Shown piece after piece: positions 39,728 to 48,864 of a DNA stretch of 64,000 nucleotides; position 1 is the first letter of the stretch; the number at the start of each line of letters is the position of its first letter. The DNA lies in assembly GCF_001858325.1 (NCBI RefSeq), contig NZ_MBPP01000005.1:4-64003 (forward strand), read 5' to 3'. The DNA is from Marinobacter sp. AC-23. Lineage in GTDB: Bacteria; Pseudomonadota; Gammaproteobacteria; Pseudomonadales; Oleiphilaceae. The notes under the pieces were generated by a model. The model saw only the letters and a program-made list of their open reading frames with translations. It made no database searches and was not told the DNA's origin. Both the position numbers and the translations under genes were made by a program.

Positions 39728-40843
39728 ATGAAAAGATGTAGTCCAAAAAAATCTTTAGGGCAGGTGGTATTTATTAGATCTGTAATAATAATTATGTTAG
39801 GTGTTGGGTCTGAAACACTAGCCGATAATGAGTTAATTTTCGACGCAGACTTCGACAATCAAGCTGATTGGCGGAATACTGAGTCTCATCAAAAATTGCC
39901 TTATCCTAGTTATTCAACTAAAGCCGAAGCTAATTTACCGGGTAATTTTGATTCCTATTACACAAGCGAAAAGTGGTACCCAAATGGATCGTATACGGTT
40001 GGGTCAATTACCGGTCCGCATCCAGTTGGTCAAATTTCGGGGGTTCAGTCCCGCAGGCCGGGGGGGAAATCTCTTTTAGTGTACGACGAGTCCTACGGTG
40101 GCAACAGTCGATGGGGGTCAGAAGTCCAGTTAGGTAAGGATTTTCAAGAAAACTACCAAGTGCTTTGGGTGGAGTTTTACATAAAATTTCAACGTGATTA
40201 TGTCTTACATGACCAACTTCGAAAAGGATCCAGCCAGAGCATTATGAAAGTGTTTAGGGCCCGTCATGTTCCAGAGACTTATAAAGGCAAAAACCGATAC
40301 GATTTTTTCGGTACCGGCGGTAGAGCTAAGTCACCAGTATACATGTTAGATTTCAAGTCGTGGACAGTTCGAAGTAACAATTTTTCGGTAGCTCGCCTAA
40401 CGCCCTTTATCCGCGGATACACTCCGCAAGAATTAATTGGCAGTGATGAAAATTATTTTTTAAAAAATTATGAAAAAGAAACTTCAATTAAGCAGGGTGG
40501 GAGTGACAGCCTCTCCTTTGCAGAGGTCTTCCAAACCGGTGAATGGGTAAAAATTAACATCTTAATTAAAATGGACTCTGCACCGGGGGCAGGAGATGGT
40601 GTTGAAGAAGTTTGGATCAATGACATTCTCGAAAAGGCCCGTTATGACATTCCGTTTCGTAGAGCTGGAGAGGGCGAGGGCGTTGGTTTTAACTGGTTCA
40701 GCATCGGTGGAAACTCGCATAATATTCCCTACCCTGAAGAGGATCACTATGAACAATGGTTCGCAATAACGGATCTGAAAATATACGGCGGCAAGCCGGA
40801 TACCAACGTAGTAACGCACGCCACTAAAAACTCCAAACCATAG
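39728..40843 (+). CDS. secreted lyase-like protein B
   Basis: 371 residues from the ATG at 39728, which follows GAGGGTGAG; a longer frame starts at 39692. The N terminus is a signal peptide (VVFIRSVIIIMLGVGSETLA). The mature part begins DNELIFDADFDNQADW and ends with IKMDSAPGAGDGVEEVWIND and FSIGGNSHNIPYPEED, the same plan as protein A at 27262. It is probably a secreted polysaccharide-active enzyme or binding protein with a jelly-roll fold; I cannot assign a family. The two paralogs flank the minus-strand tailoring genes. It overlaps the convergent permease gene by 20 bases. Confidence 0.72.
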   Translation: MKRCSPKKSLGQVVFIRSVIIIMLGVGSETLADNELIFDADFDNQADWRNTESHQKLPYPSYSTKAEANLPGNFDSYYTSEKWYPNGSYTVGSITGPHPVGQISGVQSRRPGGKSLLVYDESYGGNSRWGSEVQLGKDFQENYQVLWVEFYIKFQRDYVLHDQLRKGSSQSIMKVFRARHVPETYKGKNRYDFFGTGGRAKSPVYMLDFKSWTVRSNNFSVARLTPFIRGYTPQELIGSDENYFLKNYEKETSIKQGGSDSLSFAEVFQTGEWVKINILIKMDSAPGAGDGVEEVWINDILEKARYDIPFRRAGEGEGVGFNWFSIGGNSHNIPYPEEDHYEQWFAITDLKIYGGKPDTNVVTHATKNSKP

Positions 40844-42589
40844 GAATAAGCGTCACGCTCACAGCACCGGCAATCAAGCTCAACGGCAAACCAATTTTCA
40901 CATAATCTGAGAACTTATACCGCCCCGGCCCAAACACCATGAGATTGGTCTGGTAACCAAGCGGCGTTATAAAAGATGCGGATGCAGCGAACATGACCGT
41001 AACCGCAAAAGGCAACACACTTACGTCAAGCTTCTGTGCCAGAGCCAGCGCGATGGGGAACATCAGCACAGCGGCCGCATTATTGGTGATCAACTCGGTA
41101 AACATCACTGTCAATAAATACACCAGAACCAGCACCTGCCACGGTGATAAATCCCCGATTCCTAATAATCCACCAACAATCCAATCCGCTGCCCCGGTAA
41201 CCGTCATGGCATTGCCTAATGCAAAGGATGCTGCAATAACGACCAATACAGGTAAGTCCACACTTCGCCGGGCACGACTCGCCGTCAGGCAACCGGAAAC
41301 AATCATGCCGCCCGCTGCGAGAAAAGCAGCCTCCATAATGGGCAACAAGCCACTGGCGCTGGCCAATACCATCAAGGCCAGAATACCCAAAGCAGTCGGA
41401 GCTTTGCGAAAGTCCGGCGGCGTTGAATCATTCAGCGCGCTAACTAACAAGAAGTCGCGCCGAAAGCGATACTGCTCTACAAACTGCTGGCTGGTTTCAA
41501 GCAGTAAGGTATCGCCCATGCGAAAGGTAATATCACCCAACTTGCCGGGAACCCGCTGCCCCTCGCGAGCAAGAGAGAAAATCACGGCATTAAAGCGTGT
41601 ACGAAACTGACTGTCGCGAATGGTTTTTCCAAGAGCGGGGAACTCCGGCCCCAGAACAACCTCCACGAGACAGCGCTGGTGATTCGCAACATCCAGCTTA
41701 TGAACATTGCCATTGGCAGGCCTCAGCCCCTGAATACGCCGCAACTCGCTGGCGCATTCTGGTGCACCAATAAAATACAGCCTGTCACCAGCCTGCAGCA
41801 CCCGGTCGGGCTCAACTGCGGTGATCAGCCGGCCATCACGATTGATTTCGGCCAGATAACCATAGTTCAAGGCGCGCAACCCGGCTTCCGCGATCGATTT
41901 ACCGACCAACGGCCCAGGGCTTACAACCTCAACCTCAACACCGTATTTCCGAACCTGATCCAACTCCTCCCTTACACCACCGCGGTCTGGCAGCAGCTTT
42001 GAGCCAAACATGACAAGAAAAGCCCCACCGATCAGTAACAGAGGCACGCCGACCCAGGCCAAATCAAACAGCCCCAGGTGGATACCGAGCTCCGTTTGCA
42101 ACATGCCATCGACAACCAGATTGGTACTGGTACCAATCAATGTACAAGTCCCGCCTAGAATGGCCGCGTAACTGAGAGGTAAAAGCAGTTTCGATGCAGG
42201 AATTCCAAGCCTCAGGGCCCAGTCCTGAATAGCGGGGATGAACATGGCGACAACGGCAGTATTGTTCATAAAAGCACTAAGAATACCCGTTGGTGCAATC
42301 ATCCGTAACTGCGCGCCTTTCGCTGTTTGCGGGTGTCCCAGCAAACGCCGTGCAATCCATTGCACCGCTCCGGTTTCCTTCAAGCCAGCTGCAACCACAT
42401 ACAAAGTGGCGATCGTTATAACCCCTGGGTTGCCAAAACCAACCAGGCTTCTGCCGGACTAAGAACTCCCAAAATCAACAATAGAGCCAGCGCTGCCATC
42501 AGAACCAGGTCTGCCGAAAAACGAGTCAGCATCAGGGTGGACAACACGCTGAACAGCGTTGCCAGAGTGAGAATGCCTTGCCATTCCAT
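40824..42589 (-). CDS. SLC13-family permease with TrkA-C domains, frameshifted near N terminus
   Basis: Divalent-anion:sodium symporter family, the type often found beside cysteine or PAPS genes as a sulfate importer. Membrane helices flank two cytoplasmic TrkA-C domains (residues ~215-380; LVGKSIAEAGLRALNYGYLAEI). The transport signature FMNNTAVVAMFIP is present, and TELITNNAAAVLMFPIAL in the second half. The natural start is the ATG at 42589 (MEWQGILTLATL); after LSPAEA a lost base at 42446-42447 breaks the frame, which should continue LVGFGNPGVITIATLYVVAAGL. Corrected length is about 588 residues. It lies on the same strand directly after cysC. Confidence 0.84.
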
Positions 42590-42628
42590 ATAGTTCGGAG
42601 TCTCTTGTGTCGGAGCGTGGAGTGGTGA

Positions 42629-43228
42629 TTAACCTATGATCAACTTCCGCTCGAGAAGATAATTGATCAGCGATTCCACGCAATCGTCCACTGAAGAGCT
42701 GGATGTATCCAGGCTGATTTCCGGGTGGGCTGGTATTTCATACGGCGAATCAATGCCGGTGAAATGACTAATCTCACCAGCACGCGCTTTTTGATAGAGC
42801 CCTTTGGGATCACGCTCTTCGCAAGTTGCCAGAGGTGTATCCATGTACACCTCAATAAACTCACCTGCCGGGAACAGCTTACGCACCAGACGCCGATCAC
42901 TGTTGAAGGGTGAAATGAACGCACTTAATACGATCAGCCCCGCATCCGTAAACAGTTTACTTACCTCGCCAATGCGGCGAATGTTTTCCACCCGGCCCTC
43001 ATCGGAGAAGCCCAGGTCTTTGCACAAGCCGTGGCGCACGTTATCGCCATCCAGCAGGAACGTGTGGTAACCACGCTTATGCAAGGCCACATCCAGGGCA
43101 TTGGCGACGGTGGATTTTCCGGAGCCGCTCAGGCCCGTAAACCACAGCAGGCAAGGCTTCTGGTTCTTGTTCTCAGCGCGCTGAGAACGGACAACTTTGT
43201 GATCGTGCCAAACAATATCGTCTGCCAA
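42629..43228 (-). CDS. cysC: adenylylsulfate kinase CysC
   Basis: APS kinase that phosphorylates adenylylsulfate to PAPS. At 199 residues it is full length, with the P-loop [35 protein letters not shown], the lid-region [26 protein letters not shown] and [20 protein letters not shown]. The start is a TTG at 43228, preceded by AGAGGGA. Marker of PAPS production; here probably for sulfation, because no PAPS reductase gene lies in the cluster. Confidence 0.95.
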   Translation of the reverse strand: MADDIVWHDHKVVRSQRAENKNQKPCLLWFTGLSGSGKSTVANALDVALHKRGYHTFLLDGDNVRHGLCKDLGFSDEGRVENIRRIGEVSKLFTDAGLIVLSAFISPFNSDRRLVRKLFPAGEFIEVYMDTPLATCEERDPKGLYQKARAGEISHFTGIDSPYEIPAHPEISLDTSSSSVDDCVESLINYLLERKLIIG

Positions 43229-43246
43229 AACAGAATCCCTCTGGAA

Positions 43247-44658
43247 TTAAACAGATTTACAGGCCCACTCGGGGTAGTTTTCACGGATAAACCGGTTGAG
43301 GTTACGCTCTGCTTCGGTGTATTCCCGCGTTGACACGTCACCCGAGCCATCCAGCGCACGGTCCACCATACCGGCTGCCACGGTCACATTGGTGAGCCGG
43401 TCAATCAGAATAAAAGCGCCGGTGCCAGGGTGGCTCTGGTAGTTCTCCATCACCACTGGCTCAGTCAACTGCAGGTCACACAAGCCGATTGCGTTCAGCT
43501 CCAGCCCGCCGGCAATGTGCTTATGGCGCTCTAGCGTGTTGATGTCGACCTCTTCCAACACCTCATTCACAAAGCAACTGGTCACCTTTGTGCCGATTTT
43601 AATACCGTATTCACGACCGGGCACCAGCGCTTTCTCATTCATCCACACCAGGTGGGCGGCGAAGCGCTCGCCCATGGCAGGTTCCTGACCGGCATGGACC
43701 AGCAGATCCCCCCGGGAGATATCGATTTCGTCTTCCAGGGTGATGGTTACGGCATCGCCCGGCCATGCAAGTTCAATCTCGCCTTCATAGGTATGAATGC
43801 CCTTTACCCGGGAGCTCCTGCCCGAGGGTAATACGGCTAAGGTGTCACCCTTGTGGACCACACCACTGGCCACGGTGCCGCAGTAGCCACGGAAATCGAG
43901 GTTAGGGCGATTCACATACTGTACGGGGAACCGGAAGTCCGTTACGTTCTGGTCTTCCCGCAGCTCCACCTGCTCCAGAATGTTCATCAGAGTCTCGCCG
44001 TTGTACCAGGGCATACTTTCGCTCCGGTTAACCACGTTATCCCCGTTCAGGCAGAGATGGGCACGTAGTACACATCCTTCAGGCCCAGCTGTGCCGCGAG
44101 CGTTTCGTACTCGGCGCGGATTTTGTTGAACACTTCTTCGGAGTAATCCACAAGGTCCATCTTGTTGATGGCGACCACGATGTGTTTCAGGCCCAGCAGG
44201 CTGACAATAAAACTGTGCCTGCGGGATTGGGTCAGCACCCCTTTACGGGCATCAATCATCACCACGGCGAGATCACATGTGGAGGCGCCGGTCGCCATGT
44301 TACGGGTGTACTGTTCGTGGCCCGGGCAGTCGGCAATAATGAACTTGCGTTTGTCGGTTGAAAAATACCGATAAGCCACATCGATGGTAATACCTTGCTC
44401 GCGCTCTGACGCAAGGCCATCGACCAGCAACGCCAAATCCAGCGACTCACCGGCATTGCCTTGGCGCTCATTGTCTTTGTGAAGGGACGCAAGGTGATCT
44501 TCAAAAATCAGCTTGGAATCGAACAACAGACGGCCAATAAGCGTCGACTTGCCATCATCCACACTGCCGCAGGTTAAAAAGCGCAGCAGGTCTTTGTTCT
44601 CGTGCTGATCCAGGTACGCGAGGATATCGGATTCAATCAATTCGGATGCGTGTGACAT
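43247..44658 (-). CDS. cysN: sulfate adenylyltransferase subunit 1 CysN, frameshifted
   Basis: GTPase subunit of ATP sulfurylase. The first frame (44658-44047) has the G1 [30 protein letters not shown] and [11 protein letters not shown]; the second (44035-43247) carries the elongation-factor-like beta-barrel domains, starting [17 protein letters not shown]. The frame breaks at 44050-44051: one lost C in TCTGCCC turns [14 protein letters not shown] into PISA-stop. Corrected length is about 470 residues. Not fused to CysC, unlike NodQ. AAGGAATTGTTATG gives a good start context. Confidence 0.92.
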
Positions 44659-44667
44659 AACAATTCC

Positions 44668-45582
44668 TTAGAAGTACCCTTCGCGCTTTTTTTGTTCCAT
44701 AGACGCCGCGCCATCGTGGTCGATTACCCGACCTTGGCGCTCAGATGTTTTGGTGAGCAGCATTTCCTGAATAATCTCCGGCAAACTCGCTGCCTCGGAC
44801 TCGACCGCGCCTGTCAGCGGGTAGCAGCCCAGCGTACGGAACCGCACCATCTTCATCTCCGGTTTCTCGCCGGGCTCCATGGGCATGCGGTCATCATCCA
44901 CCATAATCAGCGTGCCATCCCTCTCCACCACCGGGCGTTCAGCAGCCAGATATAACGGCACAATATCGATGTTTTCCAGGTAAATGTATTGCCAGATATC
45001 CAGCTCTGTCCAGTTGGACAAGGGAAAGACCCGTATGCTCTCACCTTTGTTTACCTTGCCGTTATACAGACTCCAGAGCTCAGGGCGCTGGTTTTTCGGA
45101 TCCCAGCGATGGAACTTGTCCCGGAACGAATAGACGCGCTCTTTGGCACGGGATTTTTCTTCATCCCGGCGAGCACCACCAAACGCGGCATCAAAGCCGT
45201 ATTTCTCCAATGCCTGCTTTAGAGCTTGGGTTTTCATTACATCCGTGTGTTTGGCACTGCCATGGGTAAATGGCCCGATACCTTGCGCTACGCCTTCCTG
45301 ATTGGTGTGCACAATCAGCTTCATACCCACCTTTTTGGCCATTTTGTCCCTGAAGGTGATCATCTCCCGGAACTTCCATGTGGTATCCACATGCATCAGT
45401 GGGAATGGTGGTTTGCCCGGCGCGAAGGCTTTCATTGCCAGATGCAACATGACGGCCGAATCCTTACCTACCGAATACAGCATCACCGGGTTATCAAACT
45501 CGGCGGCTACTTCACGGATGATGTGGATGGATTCTGCCTCAAGTTGTTTGAGGTGGGTTTTTTTAGGCGGGGTTAGTGTCAT
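44668..45582 (-). CDS. cysD: sulfate adenylyltransferase subunit 2 CysD
   Basis: Catalytic PP-loop subunit of ATP sulfurylase, 304 residues, intact. Motifs: [57 protein letters not shown] and [20 protein letters not shown]. It forms adenylylsulfate from ATP and sulfate, driven by GTP hydrolysis of CysN. The gene lies nine bases upstream of cysN and ten bases after the DHH-family gene on the same strand, so one transcript is likely. Confidence 0.95.
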   Translation of the reverse strand: MTLTPPKKTHLKQLEAESIHIIREVAAEFDNPVMLYSVGKDSAVMLHLAMKAFAPGKPPFPLMHVDTTWKFREMITFRDKMAKKVGMKLIVHTNQEGVAQGIGPFTHGSAKHTDVMKTQALKQALEKYGFDAAFGGARRDEEKSRAKERVYSFRDKFHRWDPKNQRPELWSLYNGKVNKGESIRVFPLSNWTELDIWQYIYLENIDIVPLYLAAERPVVERDGTLIMVDDDRMPMEPGEKPEMKMVRFRTLGCYPLTGAVESEAASLPEIIQEMLLTKTSERQGRVIDHDGAASMEQKKREGYF

Positions 45583-45591
45583 GGTGATCCG

Positions 45592-46554
45592 TTAGCTCCA
45601 GAATTCGGCAATTGCATTCAGAAATTCGTCCAGCTGGTTTCCTGGCAGTACATTGATGCCAGCTGCAGCTTTTCGGCCGCCCCCTGATGGAAATCGGCGA
45701 GCCAGTTCGTCTGCGCCGGCGCGGTTATTCAGGGGCGCACGAATGCTCACGAGATAGTTGCCGTCAGCTTTTTCAGTAACAATACCACAAGCTTTATCCG
45801 GGTTTCGGTTGGCAAGCTCGTTACCTAGCACACCACTCACTCGACGAGCCCAGGGTTCATCTGGCAGTTTAACAACAATAGATGAAGCATTTTCATTCAT
45901 TATAGGGGCTGCTAATCCACTGGCCATATCGGCCTCATAGCCTTTTCGCAGTTTCTCCCAGGCCAGTGGTTCGGAGGCGATCAATTCAAGTGGATCCGCA
46001 AACTTTACAAACTCGCTGTATAGATCTGCCGGATGAAAATGCAGGTCGTCCACCGTGGCGCCATAGCCGTTGTAGTTAATGCATACACCAAGGGCCTTAA
46101 GGGATTCAGCTTGCTCCACAGACAGCCCAGCTGCTTTCGCGAGATCTTCAGCGACAGCATTGAGATTGTCACCAAAGGCTGCAGCAATCGCCCAGTTGTG
46201 AAAACGACCACCCAAATGCTGGTCTATTAGCAAACTGGTGCAGGTGGTGGGTTGGGTATCAATCAATGCTGTGAAGCCGGGGGCATCCGGCAACGATTCA
46301 CCCGGGAAATGGTGATCCACATAAAATACCTCACTCCCCAGTGCCAAAAGCGTATCTACAGCTTCCCGGTTCTTATCAAGGCTGATATCCAGAATTGTCG
46401 CCTTCACAGGCTTTGTAGTTGGTACCTGTTGAACAAGAGCGATGTCACGTTTAACGCCAGTGAGCAGGGTGGCCTTCGCAGGCTCCGCCAGTCGCAGCTG
46501 TATCAGTGCGCAAATTCCATCGGCATCGCCGTTAAACACATCGTAAACATTCAT
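45592..46554 (-). CDS. DHH-family phosphoesterase
   Basis: 320 residues with the DHH-domain motifs NGDADGICALIQLRL, ILDISLDKNREAV and VDHHFPGES (the DHH), followed by a DHHA1-like C-terminal domain ending RFPSGGGRKAAAG. The family includes NrnA, which hydrolyses oligoribonucleotides and 3'-phosphoadenosine 5'-phosphate (pAp). Directly upstream of cysD-cysN-cysC, it may remove the pAp left by the sulfotransferase. That link is inference from position. The ATG lacks a clear ribosome site; upstream lies a relic copy of the xrtA 5' end whose promoter could drive this gene. Confidence 0.8.
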   Translation of the reverse strand: MNVYDVFNGDADGICALIQLRLAEPAKATLLTGVKRDIALVQQVPTTKPVKATILDISLDKNREAVDTLLALGSEVFYVDHHFPGESLPDAPGFTALIDTQPTTCTSLLIDQHLGGRFHNWAIAAAFGDNLNAVAEDLAKAAGLSVEQAESLKALGVCINYNGYGATVDDLHFHPADLYSEFVKFADPLELIASEPLAWEKLRKGYEADMASGLAAPIMNENASSIVVKLPDEPWARRVSGVLGNELANRNPDKACGIVTEKADGNYLVSIRAPLNNRAGADELARRFPSGGGRKAAAGINVLPGNQLDEFLNAIAEFWS

Positions 46555-46653
46555 ATCAATTCACAATTCAGTAGGTAGCATTGATGGGCAGGGGCATCTT
46601 GAAAAGCCAAAGTTTCTACTTCGAGAACTTTAGCAGGTACCCCAGTGTGCTAA

Positions 46654-46772
46654 TCATCCGTTATGCAATGGAAGTAGATTATCTAATGTTTTTCTTAACA
46701 TTGGTTATCCGCCGGAGTGGGTACCAAAACGATAGGATACTGTGTATCCCGTTTACATAAAACTCAGATGCG
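46654..46772 (-). pseudogene. relic of the xrtA 5' end with its upstream region
   Basis: On the minus strand an ATG at 46701 reads MLRKTLDNLLPLHNG then stops; the real exosortase at 52145 starts MLRKTLDNLPLSRP. The upstream DNA also matches: GCGTTTACATAAAACTC-type and GGATACTGTGTAT blocks are shared with 52146-52217. Thus about 97 bases of start codon region and upstream sequence are duplicated, in direct orientation, 5.4 kb apart. The coding homology ends after nine codons. Confidence 0.85.
46675..46772 (-). repeat. direct repeat copy 1 (xrtA upstream block)
   Basis: Aligns with 52119-52217 in the same orientation, with blocks such as GGATACTGTGTAT and CGTTTACATAAAACTCA identical between copies and CCGGCGGA conserved. 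Identity is roughly three quarters by eye. Recombination between the two copies would delete xrtA, the FAD oxidoreductase, the acyltransferase and one PEP-CTERM gene. Confidence 0.8.
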
Positions 46773-47016
46773 ACTGAAAATTTAGCATTGCTCTCCAGGT
46801 GTCAACATAATTTACGCATGTTGAAATTAATCTGTCGTTTAAGTGCGTTTTTAATCCGGAAGTAACTATAAAGCCTTCTTGTTATATGTTTTGGTTCGGA
46901 TTGGCTGTATCAAACCCTTCTCAAAAAAACACATGCCGCTCCAAGCGATGGGTTTATCTCCCTACAATGTCGAAGATATTTACATTGGTGCCGTCAGATC
47001 AATTTATACACAATTT

Positions 47017-47035
47017 TACATTGTTTTACGTGATT
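47017..47035 (+). promoter_or_regulatory. candidate PrsR-type upstream element
   Basis: TTTACATTGTTTTACGTGA, 24 bases upstream of the -24/-12 promoter. Shares most positions with 27155-27173 (TTAACATTGTTTTACGTTA) and with the minus strand of 4862-4880 (GTAACATAGTTTTACATTG). A second TTTACATTG lies 36 bases farther upstream. PrsR as the binder is inference. Confidence 0.5.
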
Positions 47036-47058
47036 GAAAGATAACCGATTTAAGTTCG

Positions 47059-47073
47059 TGGCATGGAAGGTGC
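47059..47073 (+). promoter_or_regulatory. sigma-54 (-24/-12) promoter of PEP-CTERM gene A
   Basis: TGGCATGGAAGGTGC matches the RpoN consensus TGGCACGN4TTGC with invariant GG and GC at 10-base spacing. Transcription would start near 47085, about 60 bases before the ATG. It agrees with the sigma-54-activator type of the local regulator PrsR. Confidence 0.75.
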
Positions 47074-47145
47074 TAACTATCCCATAGCGCTAACGGGCTG
47101 ACTTGAATTCCAGCTTCTGGCGTCCACATTCAAGGAGAAACAACA

Positions 47146-47958
47146 ATGAAAAGCACCTTTAAAAAGACCCTTTTAGCATCTCTTATCGTGCCCTTTGCAA
47201 TGGGCGCGCAAACTGCCAGCGCGGATTTGATTACAGACTGGGGCTACAGTGTCAGCAGCATTTTCACCAATGCGACAGCCACTAGTGGAACCGGCACTCT
47301 TGACGGAAATAACTCTAACACCCTTTCATGGGGCGTTGGTTCTGGCCCTCAGTCATCTGTCTCAATCACGGATGCCAGTGCGGGGAGTGGCCTAATGACC
47401 GGTGGAGGCTATGTTAACGGGGGTGTATTTACCCACACTAACAACGTTCTCCCGGCTCAAGGCCTTGCGTTAGATACCTTTGATTTGGTATCGACGCTTA
47501 CGCTGACACCATTTGCTCCGACTCCTGGAGATTCTCTGCCTGCCTCTGCGACCACCTTTCAGAGTTTCTTTATAGAAACCGGTAACGGCGGTACTTGTGT
47601 CGAAGCAGCAGGCCCCGACTGTGCGGACATATTTACCATTGGCGACGTTACCGGCTCCGAGTTGAATGAATTTGGTAACTTCGAGTTCAATTCGTCGTTT
47701 GACTTGGACGGCTACACTTACACCTTGTTTCTGGAGCTGGCTGACCTGACTACTTTGGGTGACCCTAGTTGTTCAGCAGCAGGTGCCCCTAGCGGATGTG
47801 TGGGTCTTGTGACTGAAGAAAATGCTGTTAACAACTTCCAAACTCGGTTCCGTATCACTGCTGTGGAAATGGTACCTGAGCCAGGTACCTTGGCACTTCT
47901 GGGCATGGGCCTCGCTGGGCTTGGTCTGTCTCGCCGGAGAAAAGCAGCTAAGTCCTAA
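47146..47958 (+). CDS. PEP-CTERM protein A (THxN family)
   Basis: 270 residues: signal peptide (LLASLIVPFAMGAQTASA), a threonine/serine/glycine-rich secreted domain with the FTHTNNVLP (T-H-x-N) motif, three cysteine-containing loops (GGTCVEAAGPDCAD; DPSCSAAGAPSGC), and the C-terminal sorting signal VPEPGTLALLGMGLAGLGLSRRRKAA: PEP motif, hydrophobic helix, basic tail. XrtA should cleave the tail and the protein then joins the matrix or envelope. A sigma-54 promoter precedes it and a strong terminator follows. Confidence 0.93.
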   Translation: MKSTFKKTLLASLIVPFAMGAQTASADLITDWGYSVSSIFTNATATSGTGTLDGNNSNTLSWGVGSGPQSSVSITDASAGSGLMTGGGYVNGGVFTHTNNVLPAQGLALDTFDLVSTLTLTPFAPTPGDSLPASATTFQSFFIETGNGGTCVEAAGPDCADIFTIGDVTGSELNEFGNFEFNSSFDLDGYTYTLFLELADLTTLGDPSCSAAGAPSGCVGLVTEENAVNNFQTRFRITAVEMVPEPGTLALLGMGLAGLGLSRRRKAAKS

Positions 47959-48000
47959 CGTTTGAGCAGCTATAGCGCTTGGATGACAGTGCTGAAATAA

Positions 48001-48033
48001 GAAGCCCCCCGCTGAGAAGCGGGGGGCTTCTTG
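48001..48033. terminator. bidirectional terminator between convergent genes
   Basis: A perfect 13-bp stem (GAAGCCCCCCGCT pairing with AGCGGGGGGCTTC, 48001-48030) with a GAGA loop, next to short T/A-rich flanks on both sides. It lies between PEP-CTERM gene A (plus) and the acyltransferase (minus), and probably stops both. Confidence 0.88.
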
Positions 48034-48047
48034 TATGGAGCATCGAG

Positions 48048-48851
48048 TCAGGCAACTTGTCTGTTGTTGACCCTGTAACTTGTATCAGGTTTCGCTGGCA
48101 AGTATCGCCCAGCCTCCGTAATCAGCGACCAGACATCCGGACGACGTGTCCTTATGCCTTCAATCAAAGATGCAGCTTCTGTGAAAGCAGGGCGGCGGCG
48201 GCCGTGATACTCGATCACTGGCCCTACATGATCAAACTCCACACCAAATCGCTTTAACAGCCGCAGTTGGGAGGGCTCCATCACTGCCATCCAGTGCGTT
48301 ATTCCGTGTTTAACGGACATCTGGAGAATAGCGGCGAAAAGCCCCAGGCTGATATAGGGCATGGCGCGTTTGCCATTTTCGGAATCGGTGTAGTAGGCGG
48401 GCTTGCTGATACCAGATACTTCTTTCTCCTCGTTGAGGCGCCGCCGAAACTCTCTACTGACAGCCATCCGGGATATTTCTGCAATCTGGCTGCGGTGGGC
48501 GTTTGCAATCGCGTTCCGCGCAGGCTGGTTCATATGCTGTACACAGGGGCCCTCCATGGGAAAGCTGGCACCTTCGGGGACATCACCCGCCATAACGAGA
48601 CGAACGGTGGCTACGTTGTCTCCCGTTATTCGGTGTCGGATCAGCGAGTGGGCTGATCGCGCATCGTATGTATCGTGTTCGCGCTTATCCAGGAAGCAGT
48701 TGGGATCCTCGAAAGGGCGGTCGATGCAGTAGACCTGATACCGAACTTCGAAGACCTCGTTAATCGCTTCTGGAGACGTCGCGAGCTGGACATTGAAAAC
48801 CGAGTTGAAAATGGTGCTAACGTCTTCGTGAGTTTGTTGGGCTGTTTGCAT
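48048..48851 (-). CDS. PEP-CTERM/exosortase system-associated acyltransferase
   Basis: 267-residue protein of the LuxI-like acyl-transferase family found only near exosortases. Features: FEVRYQVYCIDRPFEDPNCF and the conserved DTYDARSAHSLIRHR in the N-terminal half, and AEISRMAVSREFRRR with the E-R catalytic-region residues. It may acylate a lipid or a sugar carrier linked to PEP-CTERM sorting, but no substrate is known. It is 14 bases from the FAD oxidoreductase stop-start side, on the same strand, hence probably one transcript with xrtA. Confidence 0.88.
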   Translation of the reverse strand: MQTAQQTHEDVSTIFNSVFNVQLATSPEAINEVFEVRYQVYCIDRPFEDPNCFLDKREHDTYDARSAHSLIRHRITGDNVATVRLVMAGDVPEGASFPMEGPCVQHMNQPARNAIANAHRSQIAEISRMAVSREFRRRLNEEKEVSGISKPAYYTDSENGKRAMPYISLGLFAAILQMSVKHGITHWMAVMEPSQLRLLKRFGVEFDHVGPVIEYHGRRRPAFTEAASLIEGIRTRRPDVWSLITEAGRYLPAKPDTSYRVNNRQVA

Positions 48852-48864
48852 GGTTAGGTTCTCA

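Larger units (their letters stand above)
46773..47145 (+). promoter_or_regulatory. regulatory region of PEP-CTERM gene A
   Basis: About 370 bases without a gene, AT-rich. It contains TTTACATTG at 46981-46989, the 19-bp element at 47017-47035 and the sigma-54 promoter at 47059-47073. The first 150 bases show nothing I recognise. An AAGGAGA ribosome site lies just before the ATG at 47146. Confidence 0.6.

Noticed and set aside
46701..46772. -24/-12 promoter in the xrtA upstream block
   Set aside because: GG and GC around TTGGT...CCGGCGG are spaced by 11 bases, one too many, in both copies.
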